A stretch of DNA of 64,000 bases from Archegozetes longisetosus (taxonomy: Eukaryota > Arthropoda > Arachnida > Sarcoptiformes > Trhypochthoniidae). The notes below the pieces were generated by a model. The model saw nothing but the letters and a program-made list of their open reading frames with translations, searched no databases and was not told the origin of the DNA. The DNA lies in NCBI GenBank assembly GCA_018873245.2, contig JAEMBT020000008.1, positions 14,495,172-14,559,171 of the forward strand, written 5' to 3'. Positions 1 through 12,084 of this stretch are shown one piece after another (position 1 is the stretch's first letter; each line of letters begins with the position of its first letter). The position numbers and the translations under genes were made by a program.

Positions 1-1326
1 CAAATTCTGGTGATAATGAGAAACAGAAAAAGGATGAACAGAATAATAGTTCTGAAGAATCTTCAGAAGAAGATTCAAGTGCAACCACTAAAAAAGTAAC
101 AGTAGTTAGTCCACCTTCAGATTCAAATGACGGTGAAAACAATTCTGATTCGAAGTTCAAGCCGAGTTTCGGGAGTAAAGCACATTTAAATCATGGAATA
201 CACGAACAAACGCAATTCCAATCGGCGGAAAATGAGTTCAAGAATTGGTTCGACAAAATGTTGAATGACATTCACGAGAAAAGTTTTCATAGGAATCAAA
301 TTAATGTGAATCGATCAGGAGATGAGAGTCATGTTCATAGCAGTCACGTTCAAACTAATTCAAATACAGAAGCAGGTTCTCAAAAAACAAATGAAGATAA
401 GTTACGAGAAATGGAGAAAATATTGACATCAGAGGAACTGATATTCGCAACTTGTGATGTGAGATCGAATCGACACATCGCGCTTCTTAACCAACAAGAG
501 GTTCGCGGCAGAATCAATCTTTGGCAAAAAAAGTCGAATAGAGGACCAGTTCATATGCATGTAAAGCTTAGAGGGTTCAAAGTATCAAGTCACGATCATC
601 GACCGCCTTCTAGAGAAGTTAGAGAAACAAATTTGATGCCGGTAGAACAAGATCCTGATGAGCCATCACAGGTTCATTTACAGGTACAACGCGCCACCGC
701 TTCTCACAGCCATGGCTTTCATATTCACGAATTCGGAAATCTGACTCGTGATTGCCAATCAGTTGGCGGGCATTATAATCCATTTAACTTAGCTCATGGC
801 GGACCGTATGATGTGATCAGACATGTGGGAGATTTAGGAAATATTCGTTGTGATGATAACGGAGAAACTGATGTTGAGCTTACATTTAGTCAGATCTCAC
901 TTTCAGGAGAGCACAGCATTATTAACAGATCGCTTGTTGTGAGTTTTCGCTAACCTAATCTAAAATTCAAACCTTTCCTCACTATAACTTTTCGCTTCTT
1001 TCCATAAGATCCATAGTAATGCTGATGATTATGGTCGTAATCCGAAGAGTCCGTCTAGTCTGACAACTGGAAGTTCTGGAGTTCGAATCGCTTGTTGCGT
1101 TATAGAAGAGGTTAAAAGTTTACCAGAAGAAAATGATTCTCAAAGTAAAGTGGCAGCAGTTGCAGGTGCAGTTTCTTCTACTAAACGCAGAAGAGAAGTA
1201 TGGTTGCGTCATCAGCAGTCAGATTCTAAAATAAGCGAACTTTTACAAAAAATCGCTCAATATGAAAGTAGACGCAAACATGAATCTGATTTTGAAAGGA
1301 ATTATCAGAAAGATAATAGAGAATAA
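1..1326 (+). CDS. Cu/Zn superoxide dismutase-like protein, 5' end outside window
   Basis: Disproportionates superoxide to oxygen and hydrogen peroxide, if active. The reading frame is already open at base 3. Exon 1 runs to 938, a 70 bp phase-0 intron covers 939-1008, and exon 2 runs from 1009 to the TAA at 1324-1326. The first part is a Ser/Asp/Glu-rich hydrophilic stretch; the SOD fold begins near base 420. The copper and zinc ligands are all visible: [26 protein letters not shown] and, only after splicing, LVIHSNADD. The active-site Arg (SSGVRIACC) and both disulphide cysteines (RDCQ and ACC) are kept, so the domain looks catalytically complete. Oddities are a roughly 40-residue insertion between the GFKVS strand and the HGFHIH motif, and a basic, charged C-terminal tail. 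It resembles large extracellular or Rsod-type SODs more than 16 kDa cytosolic SOD1. A signal peptide would lie outside the window. Confidence 0.85.
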
Positions 1327-2122
1327 TAATTTGCATAAATGTTCTTAGTGTAAGTACAAGTAGATTTATATTTCAATATCAGTTTCATTACTATGCTTCA
1401 ATAGTATAGCTTTGCTATTAATTTATTTAATTCACCTAATATTCTAGAATTTCGTGCAATAGCGTTTATTGTACACTAAAATCTACCTAGCTTCTATGTG
1501 TAGTTAAGTGACCTTTAAGAATCAATAACAGTTAACTCATGCTTTTCTGTGGGATTCTTATGCTTTTTAAAGACCACTTAAGTGCACGTGAGAGTTAGAA
1601 AAGTTTTACTGTATCATAACGTTCTAATAATACTTTCGAGTCCATTTAAGGGTATACTTACAATTATTTAGCGGAACTTAGTCAATTTGTTTGGACTATA
1701 AAAGTATTGCTAGACGTGTTGTCACGATAAATGCTATCATATCCGAAAAATATTTTTGTAAAATGACTTATTCCTGAATAATGAATCTTTTAAGGAATTC
1801 TTTATTACTGTATTTAAATTCAATGAACATTTAATGTTTGACGAAATGTCATCAGTTTATTAATGATACAAAGTGTCAGTTAAAAACTACTAAACTCAAA
1901 GATAAAGTAATAGTCGTACAATAGTCGGCAAAAAAGGTTTATTATCGATATATCAAAATGAAAGGTATTCATGCTTTGAAAAGAAGTCGGTGTCGAATGG
2001 TAGCAGGTTTAAGTCATGCAACTTTATATATTAATGGAACCAAATGTAGAATGAAAGATTAAAATAAGAAGATTATTACAATTTAATGATTAATGACATA
2101 TTGAATCAGATTGAACGCCAAC
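1327..2122. other. Convergent intergenic region, no gene seen
   Basis: AT-rich spacer between the 3' ends of the SOD-like gene and the GLYR1 homologue. It should hold both 3' UTRs. I see an imperfect inverted repeat around 1504-1582 (TTAAGTG...CACTTAA arms) and one TATCGATA octamer at 1943-1950, but no open frame worth reporting. Confidence 0.6.
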
Positions 2123-3898
2123 TCAAAATCTTGATCTAATATAAACCGCTGCCACGTCGTGTTCACTGTATCCTAAATGCTTGGCGTGTTTAAAAACTTC
2201 GTTCGTTGAAGCTGTGATTGGAATCGGGTGTTCATAGACTTCAGCCAATTGCAGAGCGAGTCGAAGGTCTTTTTGCATATGCGTTAAGGGCATTTCGGTG
2301 GCAAAGCCGCCCTCAATCATAGATTTTCCCTTAGATATTAAAGTTTGACAATTGAGTGGAGAGAGGGATAAGATTTCCAGTAAATCTTTTTGAGATAAAC
2401 CAGTTCTGTCAGCGAGAGCCATACTCTCGGCGAGTGAGCCGATGAGGTTTCCGATCAGCATCGATACAACTAAATTCATTTTTGAGGCGTCACCCACTTG
2501 TGCGCCCAAATAGAACGCGTGTTTACTAATGGCTTGAAAGCAAGAATTACATTCGTCGAATAGAGACTTATCTCCGGCCACAATTACTGTTAGGTTTCCT
2601 TCCTCTGCCTGTAATTTCCCGCTTCCAATTAGAGGCGCTTCCAAATAACGCCCACCTCTAGCTAGAATCGCTTCTGATATATCATTACTGGTGTCAGCAT
2701 CTATTGTAGTCATCTCAACGTAACCTTTTGTAGATCTGATCTCCGCTAAAATGCCACAATTACCAAACACTATCTCTTTAACGGCGTGCGGGTCAGCCAA
2801 ACATGAAAATATGATATCAGAGGCGGCTACCACATCTGCCGGTGTGGTTGCTTTCACGGCTCCAGCCTTTACGAAGTCTTTGCATTTACTCGGAGTTCGG
2901 TTCCAAATAGTGACCGTATGCCCAGAATTTAGTAAATTCTTCAGCAGCCTCTGACCCATTAATCCTAAACCAATAAATCCAAACTTTAAAGAAGAAGGAC
3001 GTATTGTCTTCGACTTTGCAGACACGGCTCTCATGTCCACTTCCGATTGATCATTAGTAGTCGCATTTCCCGAATCAAGTAAATATTGTGACGTTCGCGC
3101 CAATAGATTGCGTGCTGCTGCCTTTGCCGGCGATTTAGCAACAGTTTGAGAATTACTGTTTTCTTCGACTGTTTTGGTTCTCTTCGTCGGCGGCGCTGGT
3201 ATGTCGTCGTCATTGGCCGCCGAGGCTGCAGCTTTGCTTTTCCAGCTTTTGACTTGAATGGTGTTCGGCTGTAATCTCTTTGTGTTGTCGAAGCGGTTGC
3301 CGATGCATTTGGCGCTGAACTAGTCTTCTCGTCGGATGCGCTCTTATTACCCGTAAAAATAGTCGCAATTTCTTCATCAATAGACGGCAAATTTGAACCT
3401 TTGATTCACATTAAGTTAATGTTAATAACAAAATTAAACAAAACATTTCGTTTGAAACACAAAGCAATGCAAACAAAGTGACTGATAAAAGAAGTCAATA
3501 CCTTTTCCGTCTTCGAGTCCGTCTTTGTCTGAGTTGTCAGTCACGGCGTTTCCGATCTGACTGCTTGGGTCAATATCGTGTGCGCTATCGCCTTTCTTAA
3601 TGAACTCTTCAATCTTTTGAATGGCTTCTTTGAAAGCATTGCTTTTATTGAGTTTGCAATTTTGTTCTTTGAACTCCAGGTATGGTTTGATGGCATCCTC
3701 TTGAATCCAACCGAAATTGTTGGACCCGAAGAAATAGACGCATTGAATCGACTTCTGTCGCACATTTCCCGGCGGCTTCGGATGACGCAAATTAGTCTGA
3801 CTTCCGTCCACTATTTTTCCCGGCCATGGACTGAATCCCTTCATCTTCGCCCACACCAAGTCTCCGATCGCAAACTTAGCGGCAGAACCCGAAGACAT
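2123..3898 (-). CDS. GLYR1: GLYR1/NPAC (NDF) homologue: PWWP domain plus inactive beta-hydroxyacid dehydrogenase
   Basis: Chromatin reader; in the family the PWWP domain binds H3K36me3 nucleosomes and helps transcription through them, while the dehydrogenase part forms a tetramer and supports LSD2-type demethylase. The ATG at 3898 gives MSSGSAAKF; an upstream in-frame TTG at 3916 was not used. Exon 1 (3898-3502) carries the PWWP domain (GDLVWAKMKGFSPWPGKI). Intron 3501-3399 joins in phase to exon 2. The C-terminal half has a Rossmann motif (GFIGLGLMGQ) and ends at the TGA 2123-2125. The catalytic Lys of active beta-HADs is Asn here (GDASKMNLVVS), so it should be a pseudo-enzyme. The linker (residues encoded about 3240-3398) and the dehydrogenase lie in different frames: one base appears to be missing near the A-tract at 3247-3250, or a small unrecognised intron lies there. 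Identity is firm; the exact protein is not. Confidence 0.85.
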
Positions 3899-4788
3899 CT
3901 CTGTTACAAACTTCAAAATATATTAATTTCTTATTGATTTAAAGTAATAATAAAGTTAAAGCTCTTTTTATTTTAAAACTCGTATTTATATGTTTTGGCG
4001 GAACAAAAGACGAGAACCAAAATGGACGACAAAAAGTGCCGCCGTTTACACTTCACTCACAGATTACGTTCACTTCTCTCCTAAATTACGTTCAAACGAA
4101 CACTTCAATTATTACCTGTCCAGTGGTATTTCAACCAAAAGCTCTCGAAATTCAGTTACTAATCTCAATTCAATTAATGCTTTTAATCGATTGTATTTCT
4201 TATAACTGCTATTACTTTGAAATCATAACTTTTATTGCGCAATAATCTCAATACTGATAAGACGTTGTTTTTGTTCATAATTTTCTCATCAAATACCTGT
4301 GAAGTTGTAAAACTTTCATAACCACTTATCTGCATTTATCAGTTAAGCTGTTTTATCAGAAGTTTACTGTATTCGAATTGGATTGAACACTACGATGATT
4401 TTAACTGTTAATAAGAGATCTAACTTTAAAATAAGTTACAGAGATTTAAAACTTAAAATCAAATAATTGTCACGTCAGCCAAATAACGATGAACTGTTTG
4501 ACTTGAAATCAATTCAAACATCAGATAAATATATCAAAACAGATACTAATTTACTTGAAAACTACAAGAAATGGATTGAAAATCAAAATAAAAAATCAAT
4601 GCATATGAAGGTCTGATTGGATAATGAAACGAAATAACCGATTAAATAAGAAATTTGATAGAAATGAAGAGTTAGGGCGGAGTTAAAGCATTAGATCAAT
4701 TGTTTTGTAAACTTAGAGAACATGTGGGCGTAAAGTTTCAAATTTTTCGAATAATTAAACTAATTATAATTCAATAAAAAAGCTAACA
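3899..4788. promoter_or_regulatory. Divergent promoter region between GLYR1 and FIG4
   Basis: About 890 bp between two start codons pointing apart, so it must hold both promoters and 5' UTRs. It is AT-rich. Short open frames near 3990-4245 have no recognisable product and are taken as chance. No TATA box or other clear motif could be assigned. Confidence 0.45.
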
Positions 4789-7621
4789 ATGGCTGCTTCT
4801 TATTGTCCACCGCTTCCAATTATAAGTTGGGTCCAAAAGATTGCTTTATATGAAACGAAAGCTGTGAGTCTTTCATCTAATCAACAAATTACATGAACCA
4901 AACAACAAATATATTTGATTGTAATTTGAGATTATGTTTGATTAGAGACTGTTTATAATTGGCTCAAATAACACTCAAACCAGATTTCGAGTTTTGAAGA
5001 TCGACAGAACGGAAATGAAATCACTGAATGTGATCGACGACAAAGTGGAGTACAATCAACAAGAAATTCGAGATATGCTTATGATGATTGACGTCGGCAA
5101 TCGACAAAAGTCTAGCTCTTCTTCAGGTCTTAACCGTACAATATCTGCCTTTGGAATCGTTGGATTCATTCGGTTTTTAGAAGGATATTATCTGATTTTG
5201 ATAACAAAGCGTAGAAGAGTTGCCCAAATAGGACATCACGCAATCTATAAGATAGAGGACACATCTATGATATACATTCCAAACGAATTCGATAAATCAA
5301 ACTCAGATGAAGTCAAATACGTTAAGATGTTTCAAAACGTTGATCTAAGCAGTAATTTCTATTTTAGTTACAGCTATGATTTGACACATACTCTTCAGTA
5401 CAATATGACGCCATGTTTTCTCCGTAGTCATGAGTCTAATCAAAATTCATCTGAATTTGGGACAAAAACTATTTGGGAAGTGGAACACAATCTCGAACCG
5501 AATGATAGTCATATTGAGGCACATTGTGGTGGAGTCAGAACTAAGCCTAACTACAAGTTTGTATGGAATGAACATCTGTTACAGTCGCTTGACTTGCATC
5601 CCGATTGGATTCTATTCATTTGTCACGGATTTGTCGGACAGAACAATATAAGTGTTTTCGGACGCCCTATTTATTTGACATTAATAGCAAAGAGATCACA
5701 GAAGTTTGCAGGAACCAGATTCCTGAAACGTGGGACCAATTGTGAGGGCGATGTGGCCAATGAAGTGGAAACTGAACAAATAGTGAGTGACGCCAGTATT
5801 TCTTCATTCAAGGATGGCTTCTATACATCATTCGTTCAGATGCGGGGATCGATTCCTTCCTACTGGTCGCAAGACATATCTAAAATGGTTCCTAAACCTC
5901 CGATAGGTTTAGATGTAGTGGACCCGTTCTATGAGGCAGCGAGTCGTCACTTCAATCAATTGCTTCATAGATATGGTTCGCCAATCATTGTCCTAAATCT
6001 AGTCAAACGACGAGAACAGAAACCTCACGAAAGTGTTCTCAGCAATGAATTCATTGATACAGTTGCATATTTAAACCAATTTTTGCCGCCTAAGTATCAA
6101 ATCGATTACATAGGGTTTGATATGGCGAGGGTTAATAAACTAAAAGATGCGAATGTGATGAGTAGATTATCTGAAATAGCATACTATACAATGAAAGCTA
6201 CTGGTATCTTTCAAAGCAAACCTACTTGTCTTAATCAGAGCAATACGCGTTCATATATTCAACACGATAAACGATCTCTTGGTGGATATCGATTGTCTTC
6301 AGGTCGCATTCTACAAATGGGTATTGTTCGAGTCAATTGTGTCGATTGTTTGGACCGAACAAATACGGCTCAATTCGCTTTAGGGAAAGTAGCGCTTGCT
6401 TTTCAACTGTATTCACTCGGAATTATAAGCAAACCTGAGCTCCAGTTTGAAACAGACACAGTTCGTATGTTAGAAGAGTTATATGAAGACCACGGCGATA
6501 CGCTTGCCCTCCAATACGGCGGATCGCAATTAGTTCATAGGATCAAAACTTATAGGAAAATAGCACCGCTTTCATCTCATTCAAGAGACATTATGCAAAC
6601 TCTTTCGAGATATTACAGCAACGCATTCTCTGATGCTGATAAACAGAATGTTATGAATCTATTTCTTGGAGTTTACAAAGCAAACAAAGCCACATCAATT
6701 TGGGACTTGTATACAGATTTTTATTTGCATCATTCATTAGCAAGTGGTAAAATATTGTCCGGAAGTTATAGCAAGCAGTATACAAAGTGGTGGACCGATG
6801 AGGTCGCCAGATGTCTACCTCGTGCTACTCTCGAAGTATCAAAAGGAAGTCCTGATACTTTGATATGTCTCACAAAAGACTCGGGACCTGATGAGAGAAC
6901 TGATGGCTATTATGAGCAGTACAGACCCTATGAGTTGACAATATTTGCGGACACGTTAGCGTTCAATATATTGCATACTTGTAAGGATTTTATGCCTAAC
7001 TTTACTGCAGATTACAGTCCATTCTGTGTTCGTGTCAGACCTGGAAAGAGACGCGAATCATTGATGGGTTCGACTGGATCGAAACTTCCGCCACCGAACC
7101 CATCAGTTTCTGGTCATGTGTCCACTTCATCGACTTCTAGCAGTGCGAGCGAACTCGAAAGCGATTCTGATGAAGACGACGACACAACTGATAATATCGT
7201 CAATTTCTATTTTGATAATTCAGATGAAACTGAAGAATCTTCGTGTAGTACCGGTTCACCTGTTCATAGCGTCCGAACGAGTTCAGAGCAAAAATATGGT
7301 CTACTTATTAAAACTCCGCAACAAAAAGATCTGAATCTGTATCGTAATTATATAGATATTGGACGAAATGCTGGAGAAATTTGTGATAGAGAATCAATTT
7401 GTAACAAAACAGTGAATTTTACTGTAAATTCTAGAATATATTCTGACACTTCATTTTCTGTAGATCCGCCAAAAGTCTCTGAAACTAGTTTAGATATATA
7501 TCGGGAATACATAAGAAAAGGCGAGATCGGAGCCAATAAAGTGTCAGAAAAGTCATTAAATATATACAAAGAGTATATAAATAATATGGAAAAGAATAAG
7601 AAAGTGATTACAATAAGATAA
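4789..7621 (+). CDS. FIG4: Polyphosphoinositide phosphatase FIG4 (Sac3)
   Basis: Removes the 5-phosphate of PtdIns(3,5)P2 on endosomes and lysosomes and is a structural partner of the PIKfyve-VAC14 complex. Exon 1 (4789-4863) encodes 25 residues ending VQKIALYETKA; intron 4864-4945 (82 bp) is in phase; exon 2 (4946-7621) starts RLFIIGSNNTQTRFRVLKID, as in animal FIG4. The total is 916 residues against about 907 in human. The Sac domain fills roughly residues 70-560, with the CX5R catalytic loop CVDCLDR at about 490-496 intact. A Ser/Asp/Glu-rich linker (about 725-775) follows. The extreme C-terminus holds three copies of a short motif of the type SLxIYxEYI (about 820-910), unusual enough to note. 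Stop codons of this gene and the converging chitin-binding gene are about 220 bp apart. AATAAA signals lie at 7691 and 7713. Confidence 0.95.
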
Positions 7622-7841
7622 GTGAGACATTTTGGAGACTTTGTTAATTTATTTGTAAATCATGATGAGATATTTTTTTAACTAATGAAAAATAAAATAA
7701 TTATTGATTAGAAATAAAACAAGTGGTGATTCTTAATGCCAAAGTGAGTTCAATATTTTCAACATTTGTGCCGGTAATCGATGTTTTGATATAATCACTC
7801 GCTTTTGAAATATAATAACAAACTATACAAACAATCATAAT

Positions 7842-10800
7842 TTAAATTCTTAAATAATCTCCGCGTTTACTGCGAGATGAATGAGCACTATATCTGGTAG
7901 TTTTATATCTGACAACAGGTGAGCGAATTCGAGCCAATTTACTTAGTTTCTCATTTTCACTTTCTTCGTCTGGAAGCTCTTCTGGACTTTCGTTGTTATT
8001 CGTTCTTTCAGTTGGATCTTCGACCTCGCTCGAATCTGCTTCGCTTTCTGTTGCTTCAGTAGTCGTTTCTGCATTTCGCGATGGAGTCAATGGCTCGACA
8101 GTTTCTTCAACAGTTCCACTTCTTCGTATTTCTCGAGGCGCTCCTTGCGTTTCTGGAGTCTTAGTTCTCTTTGATTCCCAGTTATAGTCATAAATATTTG
8201 CATTTAATGGATAATGATCGGCGACTTCATTGCATTGAACATTATGCCACCTGAAATGATATACAGTGCCATTAAATACATGGTTGTTACTAAATAGCAT
8301 TGATCAATACATACCAGTCGCATACAAAAGCTTTTTGATTAAACATAGTTCCATTCGGGCATAAAAACGAATCCTTACGGCCTCCAGCTTGACATATATG
8401 GAATACCTAAATATGGTATGCAAACAATTATGCAGCTTAAATATAATTATCTTCTTTTAATATTCAAAACCTCTTTTCTTCAGATTGAAAAAGTACTTCA
8501 CACTGGAAAACTTAATAATCCACGATAGCAACCAGAAGTGATATGTTGTTAAAGAATGCTTTCCATAATGTATAGAATATTAAGAAACTAATATCACACT
8601 CATTACGGTGTGAGAAGAAAATTATATATTAAATATGTCAACAAATTGATATTCATCGCTGGTAAGTTGACATAACAACTGTTTTTCTTGTTGCTATCAA
8701 GGGTTGTTGAATTTTCAGGTGTGAACATATTTAAGTATAGTATCATAAAAGAGAATTGCTCATTGTTGCACGCGCTCACTTTCCCATAAAGGCATGGAAA
8801 AATGAGTCGGCGTCTCAATGAGAAAATTTAAATCATGAGACTATGAATCTGATATTGTTTGAAATCAGGCTTGGATTTGATTTTGGTTGCGATTATTTGA
8901 AGTTAGTATTTGAGTGTTGAGATCTAATGGGTCTGGACTTAAATTGATGAGATAGTAATAAAAGTGTTAAGCAATTAGTGATGAATGATAAGTGGTATTT
9001 AGTTAGTCTCATAAATTATACATTTCCATTTGAATTATTGAATTATTAATTTAATTTCTAAAGTCCTACTTAGATGTCAAATTTGTATAAACAATTAGAT
9101 CTCAGGAGAAATCATATTTAATTCAATGAGAAAAGTTATGAAAAGTGTATCAAAGCATGTAATCTGGGCGACAATTTTACAGACAATTAGTCGAGTGATT
9201 CGTCATAATTATGTATTGTATTATTAATGTCATCTGTAATCTTCTAACGCTAACACTATCAAAACTGCTTTAAAATCTGGTTAGTATGTGAAACTATAAA
9301 CGCGTTTCTTCTCTTCTGATTTGCAACAATTAATTTCTAATCAATTTGGTTATAATCAGGATAGTAGTGAAAAGTAGATTATCTCGCATTAGCCTGTCTG
9401 AGACAGGTTGACGAGAAAAGTGACAAAGCGTTTTAGTTTCATATAAGAAGAGAGTAGAGAGTTAGAAAAAACAAGTTTGACATACTTGACACTGCGCTTC
9501 AACATCAGCATAATAACCAGGCCACTCATGATTCTTACAATCAAATGACGTCTTTGGAACTTTCGCATAGGTTGGATAGTCTGTTCCAGGACTACCTGGC
9601 AGTGCGTCTTCTAATCTCCAATTCTTAGGCTCGTCGTAGTCCACGCTTTCGGCTGTTTTTTGTTTCTCTACTTGTCTTGCATTCTGTTGAACTTGCGGTT
9701 GAGGCTGAGGAACAGCTTCAACTCTCTCAGGAAGTTGTTCATCATCATACTCTTCTTCTACTAGAGGCTGTGTTCTGCTTGGATTGTCGACCCAGTCATC
9801 ATCTTCTTGATCGTTGAAAGCGACATCGCTTTCAACCCAACTTCCCATTCTGTGTTGCTTTTTATTAGGAGCTAAGCTTTCGGTTAGAGTATTAGTAGAA
9901 GGTTTAGGCGCTTTCGGTTTAGCTCTTGTAGTTGTAGTGAAAGTTGTGTAATCGGTTGGTCTAGAAGTGGTTGTTATGTCAGTGAAGCTTACAGTTGTAG
10001 TTCTTGGTTTAGTTGATGGTCGGTCCAGGTTATTAACATTGTTAGCATTATTGGCATTATTAGCATTGATTTCATTGTTTCCATTGTTGCTATGATTTAT
10101 TGATGAACGCCATCCAAATCGTTGAGTTGCAGTTTGACCTGAATTTTTAGGGTTTTCGTTTTTCTTTTGATCACCACTCGATTTGGCACTAATCAATTTT
10201 TCAGGCTTAGGAGTTGTAGTTTCAAACACGACAGTAAACTTTGGTTTGATCGGCTTTACCAACTGATCAGGATCTCTGAAAGTTTGTCTTTCATTCTTAT
10301 TGTTGTTAAATATAGTTTCGGCCAATTTATTCCATTTATCATTGGCAGCCTTTTTATCTTCTTCTCTATTATCGAATGTGATGTGAGTTACTAAGCGGTC
10401 AGGTTTTGGCTGTTGAGCACGACTATCTTGAGCACGACTATCCCAAGAGTTAGTAATAGCTTTCGGTTTATTATTATTGTTATTATTTCGTGCACTATTA
10501 TAGGCTTCCTTAACAGGACGAACGACCTCACCGTTATCAACGTTATCAATCCATTCATCTCTAAATGACTGCCGGGACGTCTTTTCGTATTGTTCTCCAT
10601 CACCCTTTCTGTCTCTCTTTTCCTCGTCAATTCCACTATCCCTGAGTACATGACGGACAGGCACGTCATCGTCCCATTCAGTTTCAACGTATCTCTCTCT
10701 TAAAGGTTGGCCATCAACCCAATCGCTCTTATAGCTATGTTTTCGCGCATAAGTCTTTTCCCAACTTTTGGAGCGCTGGCGAGCGGGTGAGTCGGTCACC

Positions 10801-11087
10801 TCATCATTAGCGGCAACCAGATTGCTTCGTTTGACTGACCGATTAGTAGTTTGCGCCGCGATATCTGCAACCTCTGTATTACCTATAGTTGTCCATTGAT
10901 TGTTTTGACGCGCTTCTACTTTGGTCATCAAATTATTCCACTAATGAAATAAAATTGAAATGAAAGTCGTTGAAAACTGATAAATGGAAGTTAGGAGTTA
11001 TGGACTGACCCAAGCATTTCGGTTGCAATAAGCATATTGATTAAGTAATCCTATGCAGAAAATCACTACAAACGAGGATTTAAGCAT
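7842..11087 (-). CDS. Secreted chitin-binding (peritrophin-A/CBM14) protein with long disordered N-terminal region
   Basis: Probably a cuticle or matrix protein that binds chitin (CPAP1-like, one CBM14). Exons are 11087-11010, 10940-9486, 8406-8315 and 8250-7842; all joins keep frame and give about 677 residues. Exon 1 is a signal peptide (MLKSSFVVIFCIGLLNQYAY). Exon 2 encodes about 485 hydrophilic residues: acidic and Trp-containing repeats, Asn runs (NNNNN, NANNANNANN) and a Thr-rich part. The CBM14 domain is split over exons 2, 3 and 4: DCKNHEWPGYYADVEAQCQ, then VFHICQ...SFLCPNGTMFNQ, then CDWWHNVQCNE; all six cysteines are present. The tail is Glu/Ser/Thr-rich and ends basic (HSSRSKRGDYLRI). 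The 1.08 kb intron inside the domain is large for this locus. I do not recognise a named orthologue. Confidence 0.88.
8407..9485 (-). other. Long intron inside the chitin-binding domain
   Basis: A 1079 bp intron between two CBM14 exons, where neighbouring introns are 64-69 bp. It holds one copy of a dispersed repeat (8645-8727) whose second copy is at 18309-18389. No open frame of interest is seen. Confidence 0.75.
8645..8727 (+). repeat. Dispersed repeat, copy 1
   Basis: Shares the core TTTTTCTTGTTGCTATC with flanking similarity (GTAAGTTGACATA against GTAAATTGACATA, and GGTGTGAACA against CGTGCACA) with 18309-18389, in the same orientation. About 80 bp are alignable by eye. No termini or target duplication are clear, so the element class is unknown. 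Confidence 0.55.
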
Positions 11088-12084
11088 CCTCTCCAATATT
11101 CGGTAATAACCTATTGATAAACAATTTTAATAATTCTTATCCTTAAAACGATTTTTCAACTAAATTATAAAACATTCGAAAGCAAAAACAATCCTCACAT
11201 TGAAAATATTTGTTGAGACTAAGTTCATATAATTATACTGAATTATAACTCTTGAACTAAGGTAATTGTAAAGCAGAGGAAACTTACGATCTCGACAGAT
11301 TCAAGTTTGAGAAAAGCCTTTAAATCTTGAATTTCATCCAAAAAATAAATGATTAAAAACATTACACAACAAATATTGAATTATTAAACAAGTATCAAAG
11401 TGTTTGAAAGGATGAGTTGAGTCAGAAATATAAAAGTTGTTAATAAAAGTTGAGCATTGCTATGAAAGAAATGCAATCTCAATCTCGATAGAGTTAGTAA
11501 TGAATATGAGCTGAGATACTTGAGATAATGAAGAGTTAGATGTGAATTGAGGTCAGTACGGAGTGTAATTAAAATGTAAAACTATGATAACTATGATGAA
11601 GAAGCTATATATTTCACACGACAATTAAACAGGCGTTATTAAAGTGATGTTTTGAGTGGCTGGAAACTGAATATGTTTTCCGGGAATTTAATTGACTTAT
11701 AGGGCAATAGCACTACATGTCTCAACTGTTTCTTTTGTCCACTCTCTCATTCACTCCTACATTCACTACTAATGTATTCAAGTTTAGTGCTATAGGCCAT
11801 TTATTCTTCTTCTTCTTCTTCTTCATTCATACAATTAGTAACAATTATCTCTAGAGTAGAATGAACTCGACTATTTGAAGATGTGTCTACTTAACGTATG
11901 CTTTTTAGAAATTACATTAACATATTTAGCATTTAACTTATGCTTTTAATGTGTTATTTATTTAAAGGATAATAGAAATTAAACTGTGATAATCAAAAAA
12001 TTTTAATAGTTTAAATATATCATTCACTTATGGTCATCTTCTTAACAATAAAATTTCTAAACTTTAATCAACAGATAGTAAATT

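Noticed and set aside
1504..1582. Imperfect inverted repeat downstream of the SOD-like gene
   Set aside because: Several mismatches and a long loop in AT-rich DNA; not convincing as an element.
11594..11670. ATGATGA ... CTGA pair like a box C/D snoRNA
   Set aside because: Intergenic, no terminal stem, and the bases before CTGA do not match an rRNA segment I know.
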